In this document: piece after piece, positions 47,229 through 58,773 of the stretch
How the letters are laid out: each line of letters starts with the position of its first letter
How positions within the stretch are numbered: the first letter of the stretch is position 1
Origin: Nymphaea colorata
Taxonomy: Eukaryota; Streptophyta; Magnoliopsida; Nymphaeales; Nymphaeaceae
Assembly: GCF_008831285.2 (NCBI RefSeq)
Contig: NC_045147.1
Coordinates: 24,018,981-24,082,980 of the forward strand
Reading direction: 5' to 3'
Length of the DNA: 64,000 bases
The notes under the pieces: model-generated
Told to the model about the DNA's origin: nothing
What the model saw: only the letters and a program-made list of their open reading frames with translations
Database searches by the model: none
Made by a program: the position numbers and the translations under genes

Positions 47229-49115
47229 ATGGCATCTTCATATAATCTGCGAGGTGCCAAAGGCAAGGAACCAGCTCGTCCAGAGGAGGCGAGCCCAGGC
47301 CGTCAAGGGGAGACGAGCCCAGACCGTGGCCAGGGAAACCTGGAAGGGACGGTGAATAGGTTGGTCGCAGATGTGGCCACCCATGAGGAAGCCCTCGGCT
47401 TTGCTGCCGAGACCTTTGAGGGATTCAAGGAGGAGATGAAGTTGATGCGGGAACAGATGGCCGAGTCAGTGGCCTTGAACCGTTCACTCTCCGACTTGGT
47501 GAAGGCCTTGCAGGACGAAGTTGCTGAACTTCGGGCTTCAAATCAGAGACTGCTACGTATTAGCTCATCCAGCAGTAGCCATGAGAGGACCAGTAGGGTC
47601 GACGTTCAACGTCCGGCGAAGTACAGTGGTAGCCGGGATGCGAGGGCGATCGACAACTTTCTGTTTCAAGTGGACTACTACCTGGACTTGCAAAACGTAG
47701 TAGAGGAGGACTTGAAGATAAAGACCGCAGCAATGCTATTAGAGGGAGATGCTGTGGCTTGGTGGAGACGGAAGATGTTTGACATTGAGAATGGCGATTG
47801 CACAATCGCTACCTTTGACGACTTCCGTAAACAGTTGAAGGGGTACTTCATGCCCGTGGATGCCGAGAGACAGACTTACCGGATGGTGGCGAACCTGAGA
47901 CAGACAGGTTCCTTGCGGGAATATGTTAGAGCCTATCAAAAGCTCATGTTGGATGTACCTAAGATGCCAGAAAAGGATAAGCTTAACTGGTTCATCATAG
48001 GGCTCCAATCTTGGGCCCAAGCCGATGTGGAGAGATCAGACCCAAAGACTTTGGAGCAAGCATATGTGGCAGCCGAACGCTTGGCAGATACCCAACGCAA
48101 AAGCTACACTGAGACCTTCAAGCCTATGAGGGAGTCTGACCACAACGGTAAGGAGGAGCGACGAGACGGAAATAGATCGTCACTTCAGAGGCAATTCTTT
48201 CGCAGGGAATACAATGGGCCACCAAGAGAAGTAACTTGTTGGGTTTGTGGGGAAAGGCATGAGGCACGTGTCTGCCCAAAGCGAGTAAGGCCGACAGGGC
48301 AGGCCAATGCTGCGAGGGCTACCGAGGCAAGCACTTCAAGGTCATCTGCCAATGCGCTACAAGGTGGAGATGTGGAAGAGTCCAGAATTGGGACACTCCA
48401 ACTTCTTCACACCTTGACAAAAGAGGAAGAAACGAAGGTGACAACGACACCTTCAACGGAGCTCATGTGCATAGAGATTCTGGTGAACGGAAAACCTACC
48501 ATCGCCATGGTAGACACGGGAGCCACACACAATTTTATTTCGGAGGAGGAAGTCGGGAGATTAGGCCTCACCCGAGGAAAGGGGGAGTCACGCGTGAAGG
48601 CAGTGAACTCAGAGGCAAGACCGATCTACGCCATAGTCCGAGATGCAGTTGTGAAGATTGAGGGTTGGTCGGGTAGGGCCAACTTCTCGGTGGTTCAAAC
48701 AGATGATTTCCAGATGATTCTAGGCATGGAGTTCCTCTGCGCATCAAAGATGGTACCGATGCCGCACTTACGCAGTGTGAGTATCATGGACGAGAGGCAC
48801 CCGTGCATGGTCCCAGCCGTCCCAACAAGAAAGGATAAAGGTAAGGCCGTGGTGGTATCTACTCTTCAACAAAGGCAAGGCGGAGATTCTAACAGAAGCC
48901 TCCCAGAACGAGACCTCACCGTGCAGCGAGTATCGCCGACCAAGCAAGCAACAGATCGGCGGGTGGAGAAGATTCTTCGGCAAAAAGCAAACTCTCGAGG
49001 GGAGCCGAAGAAATATCAAGTAAAGTGGATAGGCGAGCAAGACCCAACGTGGGAGTATGCGTTTTGCATGAAGCAATGCTACCCGTTGGACGTGAAGACC
49101 TATCACAGCAGATAG
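47229..49115 (+). CDS. Gag-protease-chromodomain polyprotein of the retrotransposon, 628 aa
   Basis: Start chosen at 47229 (gccATGG). The same frame is open further upstream, but that part overlaps the LTR and primer site. Residues about 50-110 look like a coiled coil (heptad-like L/E/A). Residues about 125-330 are a Ty3-type Gag with DNFLFQVDYYLDLQ, AVAWWRR and LREYVRAYQKLM features. A zinc knuckle at 337-349 reads CWVCGERHEARVC, that is C-x2-C-x3-H-x4-C, one residue shorter than the usual x4 spacing. A retropepsin-like protease follows, with the active site D429-T-G-A in VDTGATHNF and downstream ILGMEFL. After a 40-60 residue linker comes a chromodomain-like end, V579 to about F612 (VEKIL..., YQVKWIGEQDPTWE), with aromatic W600 and W608. 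No RT, RNase H or integrase motif is present. The frame is uninterrupted, so the product could be made. Confidence 0.93.
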   Translation: MASSYNLRGAKGKEPARPEEASPGRQGETSPDRGQGNLEGTVNRLVADVATHEEALGFAAETFEGFKEEMKLMREQMAESVALNRSLSDLVKALQDEVAELRASNQRLLRISSSSSSHERTSRVDVQRPAKYSGSRDARAIDNFLFQVDYYLDLQNVVEEDLKIKTAAMLLEGDAVAWWRRKMFDIENGDCTIATFDDFRKQLKGYFMPVDAERQTYRMVANLRQTGSLREYVRAYQKLMLDVPKMPEKDKLNWFIIGLQSWAQADVERSDPKTLEQAYVAAERLADTQRKSYTETFKPMRESDHNGKEERRDGNRSSLQRQFFRREYNGPPREVTCWVCGERHEARVCPKRVRPTGQANAARATEASTSRSSANALQGGDVEESRIGTLQLLHTLTKEEETKVTTTPSTELMCIEILVNGKPTIAMVDTGATHNFISEEEVGRLGLTRGKGESRVKAVNSEARPIYAIVRDAVVKIEGWSGRANFSVVQTDDFQMILGMEFLCASKMVPMPHLRSVSIMDERHPCMVPAVPTRKDKGKAVVVSTLQQRQGGDSNRSLPERDLTVQRVSPTKQATDRRVEKILRQKANSRGEPKKYQVKWIGEQDPTWEYAFCMKQCYPLDVKTYHSR

Positions 49116-49138
49116 CGCCGAGGGCGGCGCTTGTTTTG

Positions 49139-49148
49139 AAGGGGGGAG
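49139..49148 (+). promoter_or_regulatory. Polypurine tract
   Basis: AAGGGGGGAG lies two bases before the 3' LTR, the expected position for plus-strand priming. It follows the polyprotein stop by about 23 nt. Confidence 0.8.
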
Positions 49149-49150
49149 CC

Positions 49151-49570
49151 TGTTCCCCTGCGTCTAGAGTCTGTACAGTCCTTTGCTTTTGCTGTATTTG
49201 TTTTGCTTATGTTGAGTCTTGGTGTAAGCTAGTTTGTTCACCTATGTCGGAGTACCCTCCCAAAACGGCTCCCTAAGTGTGATATTGGGATTCCTTGTTT
49301 TGGATGGTCGGCATCGGGAATTCTGTAAGTGGCTTCGGCCATCCTTGTAAGTAAAGTGTAATAGCTTACTTGCTTTCCCTCGTGATGTACTCTTCTCTTT
49401 GAAGTGAAATATATTGCGAGTTTTCTTTCCACACTCTTTGTGCAAATTTGTGTCCTTTGTTTTCGAGAAAGCGTTCAAGTGATCTGCGCCCACTTGAACG
49501 AGGCGAAGGCTTGCGGCTTACTGGCGAGAGTTTGCCGCGCCGCACGGTCCGGAGTTGTCGGCCCGTGACA
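49151..49570 (+). repeat. 3' LTR, 420 bp
   Basis: Same sequence as the 5' LTR at a constant offset of 2438 bp. I see no substitutions or gaps. Confidence 0.95.
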
Positions 49571-49575
49571 CCAAC
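49571..49575 (+). repeat. Target-site duplication, right copy (CCAAC)
   Basis: Exact match to 46708-46712, directly adjoining the terminal CA of the 3' LTR. Confidence 0.9.
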
Positions 49576-52500
49576 TAACAATAATAATAATGGTAATCAG
49601 GAAACCGGAACGTGATATCTTTGCATCGGGCAGTGGATCGACGCTACACCGGTTAAATTGGTCCACCCCAATTTCGATTTCACCGGGCTTTAATGGTAAC
49701 TAAATTAAAGGTGCTGGTCCCCGATGACGAGAGAATGGGACGGGAAAAGGATTACTTTATATCCAAACAGGAATCCGGCGTGCAAAATGCTTCCGTCTTC
49801 ATTACAAATGATAGTTGAGTATAATCATGTGAACTTATTTATGTTAGGGAGGCTGTGACGTTGCAAATAAATGCTTGAAGCAGGCCAGTATCAGTTGGGT
49901 TCATTCATATCCCAAGTACCAAGGGGCTTTTCCCAGCAACCTAGCTAGAAATTTGTGGTTGAAGAGCATTAATATTTGAGAGCTCTCATTTGAAAAGTAT
50001 CAATATGTAATAAGTTAAATTATGTTATGTAGAGACGCAATATGTAAATAAAATAAATTTAAACAGGCTCATTTCTTCGTTTTTTTTTTTTTTTTTTTGC
50101 CAACGGGGGTTTCACCTGTCAGTAGATTATCGTGTTTCGAAGGGCAAAATATAGTTGGTCGGTGTATGGTTGCATTAATGACACATTCATAGGTATGATT
50201 GCAAGCAAACAGTAACATGCTCGTTGAAGAGTTTATATTAAAACCATCTATAGCTCCCAAAACAGTCCTAAACTCTGGAGCAGGACGAAAGGAATTACTT
50301 CCCCTCTCGCGAACCACCGCCACCTCCCTCACAAGATTATCTCTCAACAAATTCCTCATTGTCATTATTGGATTTTACTTATCTGATTAGGGCCCGGCTC
50401 ACAACCTCCCTCCTCCACACATAGCATAAACTTGATCAAGTTAAAAGTTCAAACACTAAAAGATGATTAACTTGGTTCAAGCGCTTGTCGATCGGGTGAA
50501 TGGGATTGGAGTTTATGATTCTGGGGGTCGTGAGAGAAGTGAGCATTTAATGAACTTGGGTCCATGAGATGAGATTAAAACTGGCTCGCGGATGCAGATG
50601 CAGGGCTTTGGAGCTGCTGCTGACCGTACCTCCAGTGCACTCGTATCAAAGAGATTGCTTGTATCAAACATAGTTTATTGATGACTTCTTTATGAACAGA
50701 CTCGACCATCACAGAGAAGCATGTGGCCACCTTAAATCCAAGGCGTAATTACATTGCATTAGTCACGCTGAATTGCCTGATCAGCCCTTCTTTTAATATG
50801 CTCCTTAACCACGCTGAATTAGTAGACTATACTTGGAAGAAGAAAATAAGAGACGACAAAAGTCACCGACCTCATTTCCGAAGGTGAATGAGACTAATTG
50901 TCGTCAAATCTAGTTTAATAGAATCCACACGGACGCAGAATTCAATTACTTCTCCATTAGAGCATTAATTTCCACAATTTCCAAGATACTCTGTGGGCTG
51001 TAATTACTTCTTCCTTTCAAATTAATAGTTTTTTTAATTTGAAGTTCAAAATAGTTTACAACAATCGTGTGATTAGTTCTTTTTCGGACGCTACCTATTT
51101 GTTTGGTTACACAAAATAAGTTCATTTCTCCCATGATTTTATTTCGAAGCACACACTGCATCAACTTGTGTGTCTTTCTAGCTTCCCCTTTATCGAGAAA
51201 AAAAAGAAGAATTCTTTAAGAACACACTTTAAAAAAGGTCTAATTAAACAAACTGGAGAAGTGTTTGCAAATTTGTAAAATGATCGATGCGATGAAGAGG
51301 GTAATTAAAGTTTGAGAAGAAGATCTGAGCGAGAATGTTGGTTGGCCATGGGAAAGCACAAGAGTGTCAGATACAGTTGCAGAGATCATATCAAGCTAGC
51401 GTCCGGGGAGGAGCATGAGTTGGATTATTGTGTGGCATTCAATGGAGGGAGCATGGCTCCACTTGGAAGTTGTCAGGTTTCTGCAAAGATGTAACTCTCT
51501 CATATGATTAATGGCGAAGTTTAACGCCACCTCGAGCCAAACCAGATCACAGTTCATTCCAGTGGTGAAAATGGGGGCTTGAATCGCCCTTTTCACGGTT
51601 GGCCGGATTCAAGGGGGTTTCTGAGGTGCGCTAATTGAAAGACCTACCTACCTCTTCGGCTTGGCAAATGTTGTCAAGCGAGCCATTTCTCATTATCCAA
51701 AACAAACACGATAGGAAGAATGCCACTCATCTATACTTTTGGTTACCACTTTGAATTATTTGTCTGACCATGAATCATGGTATCAACCTTTAATTGCTTG
51801 GTTGGTTGAAGCATCCCGCAACAACAGAATTCAAGATAGATGCCATCATCAATCATTTGACAATATACAATGTGAGTTGCGTGCACACAACCCGTATGCG
51901 CGCGAAAGAAAAGGAGGGACTTTTTAGTAATTATGAAAAATATCCTTTTTAATTGTTTTAACTCTTTTAACCTTTATAAAGAGCATTCTTTTTTTCATTA
52001 AGGCAAAATATGTTCGTCATTAACCTAAGAAAAATTCGTAGATAAGCAAGAAGACATGACGAACATAGCAATATGAAGTACATAACCAGCCTCGCTTTTA
52101 GTGGGTGTTTGCCCACCATAAATTTATGATCTACGAGTCTTTATTTTTCGTACCGATGGATGAGTAAGAGGCACCCGGTTTAAGGCTCAGGCGATTCGCC
52201 TCTCAACCATTGAAGAATGGCGATTGTTGGATTTCATGCAAATATCTATCAATTATCGAGAGTCTGACCGGTGAACGGTGATGGATGGACTTGATACTGC
52301 GATGCGAGATGCTTAGTGAAAGTTAGCTTGTGCCGCTGCTGTGGACTTGGTGGGGTTGAGAGATCGATCCACCACCAGTTTTGGTAAACTATAAAGAATG
52401 ATCTTCCGGCTGTGCAAGCAAGCTCCCATGCATTAATCTTCGCTAAATAAGTGGTGCATCTCCATGTTGCCCGGACCCAATCAGCCACGATCATCACCCT

Positions 52501-53980
52501 TCATCTGTTCATTCAGTGAGACCTGGATGCCACTTCTCTCTCTCTCACACACAGAGAGAAAGAGAAAGCCTATATATAACAAAATTTAGGGACAAGAGGT
52601 CCTCCAGGTACAAAAAAACAATCCGCAAAAAACAAACCGTAAAAATAAAAACAGGAAAAACAAATATACAATACAATGCACAGAAAAAAGAAAGTCGAGG
52701 TGAGAGAGAAAAAACAGAGCGGCATAATCACCCAGCTGCAGACGGGCAGCGGCACTTCAACCGATGGCAAACTGGACATCCACTTGCACAAGACGAGCCA
52801 CAGAATCTGGCGAAGAGAAGGTGCTCCTAAAGACCCTGTTGTTGCGCTCCTCCTAAATACACCACTAAGCTGAAATGAGTCACGGCCTTCAGACATGTTC
52901 CCAGGAAGCAGACAGGTGGGGGAAAGGACAAAAGAGTAAAAGAAGACGAATGGATGGTGGGTTTGGAAGACTACTAACAAGGAAAGGCCAAGTAGAAGCA
53001 AGGACACTAGAGAAAAAATAGCAAGAAGTAAAAAGGTGAACTCGAGACTCAAGTCACTACAAGACATAGAGGAGAGAGAGAGAGAGAGAGAAGAGAATTA
53101 GTCACTACCACCGCCTTCATCACCTTTGTCTCCATGCATCCCTTTCTGATGTGGAAATTGAGCTTACCCACTTTCTCTCTCCACTCCATGCTGCATGTTC
53201 ATTCTAGCATTTCAAGGCTGCCTTTTCGTGATTCTCTTCGTATCAATCTACTCAGATTGTTTAAAGCTATATGGTTCCAAAAGATAAGAATTGATTTTTA
53301 AGAAGTCAGTTTGTCGGTGGTGTTAAGTGTTGTACCTCATAAACTTTTATTTCCACACAATTTTCACGTTTCTTAGTTATAAGTTTTGTAGAAATTCTGT
53401 GCTCAGACAAGATCAGTTTCCATTTCATATTTAAAACTTGAACGATGTGCCAATATATGTATCCCCATAAAAGTATCTCAGTTGAACTATCTAAAATATA
53501 TATGTGTCAATTTAACTATCTCAATGCTCAAGCTGGCTGAATGGACACACAACCGTCCTTTTTCTCCTTATTCGAATTTGTGTGCATCAACGGAGACAAA
53601 ACTGATGCCATCCGCCACTTGAAATGATCGACTTTAGTACGAGGGGACCATTCCCCTTTTAGTTCACGGTAAGTTTTTGAGTTTATCAAGTATAGCTTCA
53701 TCATTCTGAAACAAGTGAGTTTTGCACTGTTCATGCTTTGTCCTTACAGGGGCTTGTTTTCTGCTGCTTATCAACTTCAATCCTACCGGCTCTGCTTAGG
53801 TTGCTGGTCCGTAAAAGATTGTTCATTATTAAGTATTTCGTGTTAAAGATTTTTCTTTATTTTACGATTTACCCATTTTTTTGTAATGCTTTGAATTCTT
53901 TGGGATCTTTTTTTTTTTTTTTTTTTGGCACGGTCTGCTTGTGTTTGGTGCTTGATGATTCAATCTACTTGTGATTCTAG
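49576..53980. other. Intergenic, no supported gene
   Basis: AT-rich. Poly-T at about 50080-50098 and 53908-53926, GA tract at 53070-53092. Frames at 50069-50365 (-), 51312-51494 (+) and 52570-53067 (-) are unrecognised. The 165-codon minus frame at 52570-53067 is very hydrophobic because it reads purine-rich plus-strand DNA, and overlaps plus-strand frames of similar weakness. Confidence 0.5.
53070..53092. repeat. (GA)n microsatellite
   Basis: Eleven or so GA units. Confidence 0.9.
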
Positions 53981-54385
53981 TTGATACCCTCAACTAGAAG
54001 AGGGCTGAAACCTCCACCGAATTTCCTATCCAACCAAGAAGGGCTTGGGCGTCTTGGAGATGTGCCAGTGCCAAAAAACATTGAATCTGTGGAGACCAAC
54101 TGTCGCAGAAAGAACACAATGGAAAGAGTGTCTAAAAGCCATGTGCACCGTCGGTGAGTGTCGTACCGCGTTATTGTACCCAGAAGAGCAAGAAATAATT
54201 GACAAAGACTTCGACCTGCTACTTTCGCAGGTGAAGACAGAAAGTCGGCCCCATCTTTCAGCACCACGGAGTCTCAGTCGTCCATACGTTCCTGTGATAA
54301 TTGTATATTTTACCTGTTCTATCCCTACGAGGGAGAGAAAGAGATTCTTAATTATGATGCATCGACATTGGATGCTCCATGGTAG
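53981..54385 (+). CDS. Possible last two exons of an unrecognised gene
   Basis: Exon A is 53981-54153 (acceptor gtgattctag, donor cgtcg/gtgagtg). Exon B is 54262-54385 (acceptor ccccatctttcag), ending in TAG. The 108-nt intron has a consensus donor and a pyrimidine-rich acceptor, and splicing joins the frames exactly. Exon A encodes STRRGLKPPPNFLSNQEGLG, then a DVPVPKNIESVETNCRRKN segment. Exon B encodes TTESQSSIRSCDNCIFYLFY and ends in NYDASTLDAPW. Composition is protein-like and hydrophilic, but I recognise no domain. No start codon or upstream exon could be identified in 53.1-53.9 kb. It may be the 3' part of a gene with long introns or a pseudogene. An unspliced frame (54045-54416) in another phase is the competing reading. 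Confidence 0.35.
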
Positions 54386-57300
54386 CTATCATGGAGTACT
54401 GAACCAACAGCATTAGCTGGCCTGCCCATCAGTGCAGTAAAAGCCGATTGATACGACCAAAAACGTCAACACTGTCATCTGTCTCCTCTTGAATGTCAGC
54501 TACCACTTTAAAGATTAATTTCTTCCCAGGCCCGGAGATTGTTCTTCAAGCCAGGTCTCCGTGATGACATCGTTACTGGATTATCGTTTTCAAGCATGGG
54601 ACTGGTTTTCTCGATGTACATTTAAAAGTTCTGAAGATTTTTTCTAAACAACAATATTTGAGAATGAAAGCCACGGCATTAATGTATTTTATTTACTAAT
54701 CAGGATGGTGCTGAGTTTGGATTTTTGAGTCTTGTGCCTCCCAATCGCCTTCATTGCTTTCTCCTTACAGAATGTCTTACTGTGAGCAGTTTGTGACGAT
54801 TGAAACAAGTTGGATGAGATGGTAGATTACAGTGTTTTGTATTTGAGTTTTATTAAAATCAAACGTCGCACCTTTAGATGAAATGAAACCGAGGAAAATT
54901 GTTTTTGGACAAGTAGTAAGATCTAAAATGACTTTCTAAACTTGAGATTTGGATATGCGAACCCCTACTAGGCGGCCCTTGATAGGCATATTTCCCTGCA
55001 GAAATTAGGGGGAGAAGAATATCTTTCTTCCATCAAGCAGTGGCCATTGGGTGACTTATGAGTTGCGTGACGCCATTGAGCTTTTTTCTCACTTCTACCT
55101 CTCCCGTCAGCCTTTGTCGATTTTTTTTTCTTCTTCTTTTGATTTAGGGATTTGCTGTGCAACGTTGAGGGATTTGTAATTTTGTAGCTGCATCTCCACC
55201 GGTGAGTGCTTAAACCCAGAATTTTAAAGGTGAAATGCAGGTGGGTGCTGCTTCCAATATGGATGGGAAAGAGGTAGTGAATGGACGGCTGCCTATAGGT
55301 GGTAGGGTTGGGAGATTCTATCCACATCTATATTTTATCAATGACTGGGTTGAATTACTTGAATAATGAATAGTGATGAAACAGTTCGCCAGCTATTTGC
55401 CGTTTTGTGTAATTGGATAATTTACAGCAGAGGGTTTTTCTTGTGACTTTGTGCTATGCTTGGATGATGTTATCTTATATACCATTAGACATGGCATGGT
55501 TGAGTCAAGCTTTACATCATTGCAAGAACAATTTAAAATTTGACACAGATTATATTTTAGGTAACTGTAAATCTGTATAGCTAATGTTAATTGAATCACT
55601 TTTTGAAGCTAATTGTAATTTTTTTGTCCGTAGCTATAGTTATTTATTTTGTCTTTCAAGTCCGATTGAAAATTTGATAGTTATATGTTTAATGCCCCAT
55701 GGAAAAAAAATTCTGGCTCCACCGCTGCTGAACAGAGTAATTGTGGTTGAAAAGAGCTGGAGAAAGTGATCTGGAATGAAAAAGTTCTCTCTTGCGCCTG
55801 CTGGTTTCCGTTTGTAGCATGTTCTGGAAGAATTTTTGACTGATAACAGACTTCAACATTGGCCACTGGCTGCTTCCCTAGTGTCGAGACATATCTTATG
55901 TAAACAATCTGCTGAAGATGTTCGGCATCTATAGATCATTTCTTGTCCCATTGCAGCTAACATATGGATTCATATAGATATATAAATGATTTGTTCAGAA
56001 GAACTAGACCTCCTTCTCGTGACATATGTTCTGGATTTGAATGGTTGATTCCTAGGTGACTTTTTTCTAAAGAATTAAAGATATGTCGGTGTCTTCCCTT
56101 TTCCTATTGTAAACTGGAAATTGTGGCATGCAACTCTGTAATATATAGCCATCCACCAAAATGAGGAGAAAAGACTTGTCTAAGGACTTTTTAGTTTAGG
56201 AAGTAACTAAGAGTTTTGATTCAATTTTGCTTTCTTTGTTGTCCTGCGGATGGACTCGTCTAAGGATCCATTTCGGATTGGAAGTTGCCTTAATAGCTGC
56301 AGTCTCGTGTGGTGCTTGCGACTGGGGCGCAGCCGCGCAGGTGATAGCAGCAATTCTATTTCATTTTACTGCCTGAAGAAAGAGTGGTTACCTCCTAGTT
56401 AGAGTTTGTTCCACTAAAGCCAGGTGAGATTGCGATTCTTTGTGCTAATAACAAATGGAAGAATTGGTGTTATGGAGTTTCGAGTGTACTCATGAGAATC
56501 ACAATATGTCTGTCATTGTCGTAGCCGCCTTATGTGGTCATGGCAATGCGATCTGTTACTCTAGAAAGCAATTGGTGGGTCTTGACTCTTAATTAATATG
56601 CAAACTCTGAAAGCGAGAAGCCAAAATCTAGGATTGTGATGGTTCTGCGATTATGATCCACTAAGAAATTCCAGTGTTATTCTGTAATCCTCCCTTCTGG
56701 ATGTTCCTCGTAAGCTGTGCTTAGTTTCTAACGAAGGGGAGGGCCCTCAGCCTAATCTTTGTGGGGAAATAAAGGGCATCCTAGACTAGTTCTTCTGATC
56801 ATCAAACACCACGCACGCCGTTAAGCTACCCCGAGGTCCCTCTTCCTCTCTCTGACATCATACAGTCGGATAATTCATTTCCTGTTGGGGTTTTCATCCT
56901 TTGGACACCTCTCCGTGGCCCTCCAGATTCCCTCTGTTACAACTTTTGTCTTAACTGAATTCTGTTCTTACCTGTCCTTTTTTCCTTTTGGTGGTGGTGG
57001 TGGTGCTGCTGCTGCTGGAAGAGCTGCGCACGATCATACGTTTCACACTTTCAATTGGGCGCTGGACTTATTTCCGTGCATCATCCTGCAATGAATCTCA
57101 TAGCACTGAAAAACAAATAGTTTCTCGTGTCGGTGCTGTTCAGAATCTATCTCATCGAGCCACACACCCAGTCTGCTTCCCACAGTCATTATCTTTTACT
57201 ACTCCCACTGAACTCTCTCTCTCTCACACACACACACTCGTTTCTTGGACGAATTATTGTTTCGTTGACTGCAGTTTTATTGGAAAACTGGCGAACAAAG

Positions 57301-57442
57301 ATCTTGAACATTCACACATTTCCAGCCAAAACCATTTTTTTACCTAGATACATGCTCCGCGGCACGTCTTGTACATTGTTAAGGGCCCAAGAAAGAAATG
57401 AAATTAAACGAACCATGGAGAAAAGTACTCTGCCGTTAATTG
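54386..57442. other. Intergenic, no supported gene
   Basis: AT-rich. A repeat tail is at 55691-55730. Short GGT and GCT runs near 56990-57020 make a low-complexity patch. No coding frame is convincing. Confidence 0.5.
55691..55730 (+). repeat. Dispersed-repeat tail (ccatggaaaaaaaattctggctccaccgc)
   Basis: Nearly the same as 59911-59940 over about 26 bases (ccccatg, a-run, ttctggct). It is probably the end of an old transposable-element family. Confidence 0.4.
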
Positions 57443-57459
57443 GCTCTCTCTCTCCCTCC

Positions 57460-57507
<48 letters not shown>
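57443..57507. repeat. Compound (CT)n(TA)n microsatellite
   Basis: CT-rich run 57443-57480 followed by TA to 57507. Same arrangement as at 46555-46614. Confidence 0.9.
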
Positions 57508-57511
<4 letters not shown>

Positions 57512-58773
57512 ACTCACTGAATCGGTGGCATGAGCGAGTCGGTTCCAAAATAGAAAGCAATTTTACGGCTTTGATTCTTATTGTAGTCGTCTTCAAGTAT
57601 GAAACGATATATACATACAAGATTTTTCATACTTGTCTCATCTTCTGCAATAAACATGAGACGTTCTATTTCTTGAGCACATTCTCCGAGACTAAAAGCG
57701 GAAAGTTGATGAGCTGAATCAGTCTGTGGTAACAATGGATTGTCTAAGACATGAAAGTGTGAACCTTGAAGGAGTCGACGGGAGAAAGAAACCTTGTAGC
57801 AAGATGTGCCCCTGAAGCCATATAATCTTGAAAAGGTGGATTTCAACTCTGTTTCTAAGTAAATAAGTAACTTATTTAGAAAATGATAGTTATATATCAT
57901 TCAAAAGTTTCGTAGGAAATATTTCCGTTGTCTTACAGCGAGCTTCCTGATTTACCAAAGCTTATGCTATTCAGATGGCAGTTGATTTTTCTATTTAAAT
58001 ATGACAAGGAGCAACATAAATATCAAAAATAGCGATGCAATTGACTGTATTCGGCCAGGTCTAGGCACTTGCTACCAACTCGAACATAACCGGCCCGGTT
58101 CAACATCTGATGTCACTGATCATTTGGACGCCCAGTCATCATCTCTTGTTTCCCACCCAACTCTAAAAGGTACACAATTTTTCATGGTTAACCCGCAGTA
58201 GATAATGTGGTAGCTATCAATTGAGGACAACAGTTGTACACCATGAACGAGATGATGACTGGGCGTCCATGTACACACCATGTGTACACCATGAACCAAT
58301 ATGAAGACAAGTTCAATAAGGGATCAGGAAGAGAGATCAGCCATGGCCATCGGTCCCTGCAAGAAATCAACCTGTTGAAGGGACGCCACAGGAAATAGGA
58401 CTGAAACTGCGGAAATAAGAGAGACAAACAGTATAAGGGAGACGACCAGAAACCGTATAAAAGAGAGAACGAGATACTGAAGTGGCCTTGGACAAGTATA
58501 CGAGTGAATGGGACCATGCATGTCTGCACCTCGGGCTGATCGTTGTAGTTTGGCAAGTTTTAATAGACTGCAACCACCAACATTGCAATGTCCAACGCCA
58601 ACGTGAGCTGACCGGAAAAGGACCCATGAAGAGTACTGCTGCCAACTTTGCAAGACTAAAATTAATTGAGATAGAAGAATATACATACATATATACATAC
58701 AAAGTAAATGTTAAATGGGTTTGTGTAGTTGTGAAAAAATTGAAAGCTTTTCTGATCATTCTTTAGAATGCCC
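57508..58773. other. Intergenic, nothing recognised
   Basis: AT-rich. Frames on both strands at 58188-58766 overlap and none is protein-like. Confidence 0.5.

Larger units (their letters stand above)
46713..49570 (+). mobile_element. Complete non-autonomous LTR retrotransposon, Gag-protease-chromodomain (TR-GAG-like), 2858 bp
   Basis: All structural parts of an LTR retrotransposon are present: a 5-bp target duplication, 420-bp LTRs with TG...CA ends, a primer-binding site matching initiator-Met tRNA two bases after the left LTR, one long ORF, and a purine tract before the right LTR. Autonomous Ty3/gypsy elements are generally 5 kb or more. Here the reverse transcriptase, RNase H and integrase core are missing, and the ORF runs from protease straight into a chromodomain-like tail. 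The LTRs appear identical, so insertion was recent. Transposition would need RT and integrase from a related autonomous chromovirus. Gag-only elements (TR-GAG) are known from plants. The retained protease and chromodomain make this one unusual. Confidence 0.93.

Noticed and set aside
52570-53067. 165-codon hydrophobic minus frame
   Set aside because: Phe/Leu/Ser richness follows from purine-rich plus-strand DNA (GA and AAA runs). No signal peptide logic, splice context or known family.
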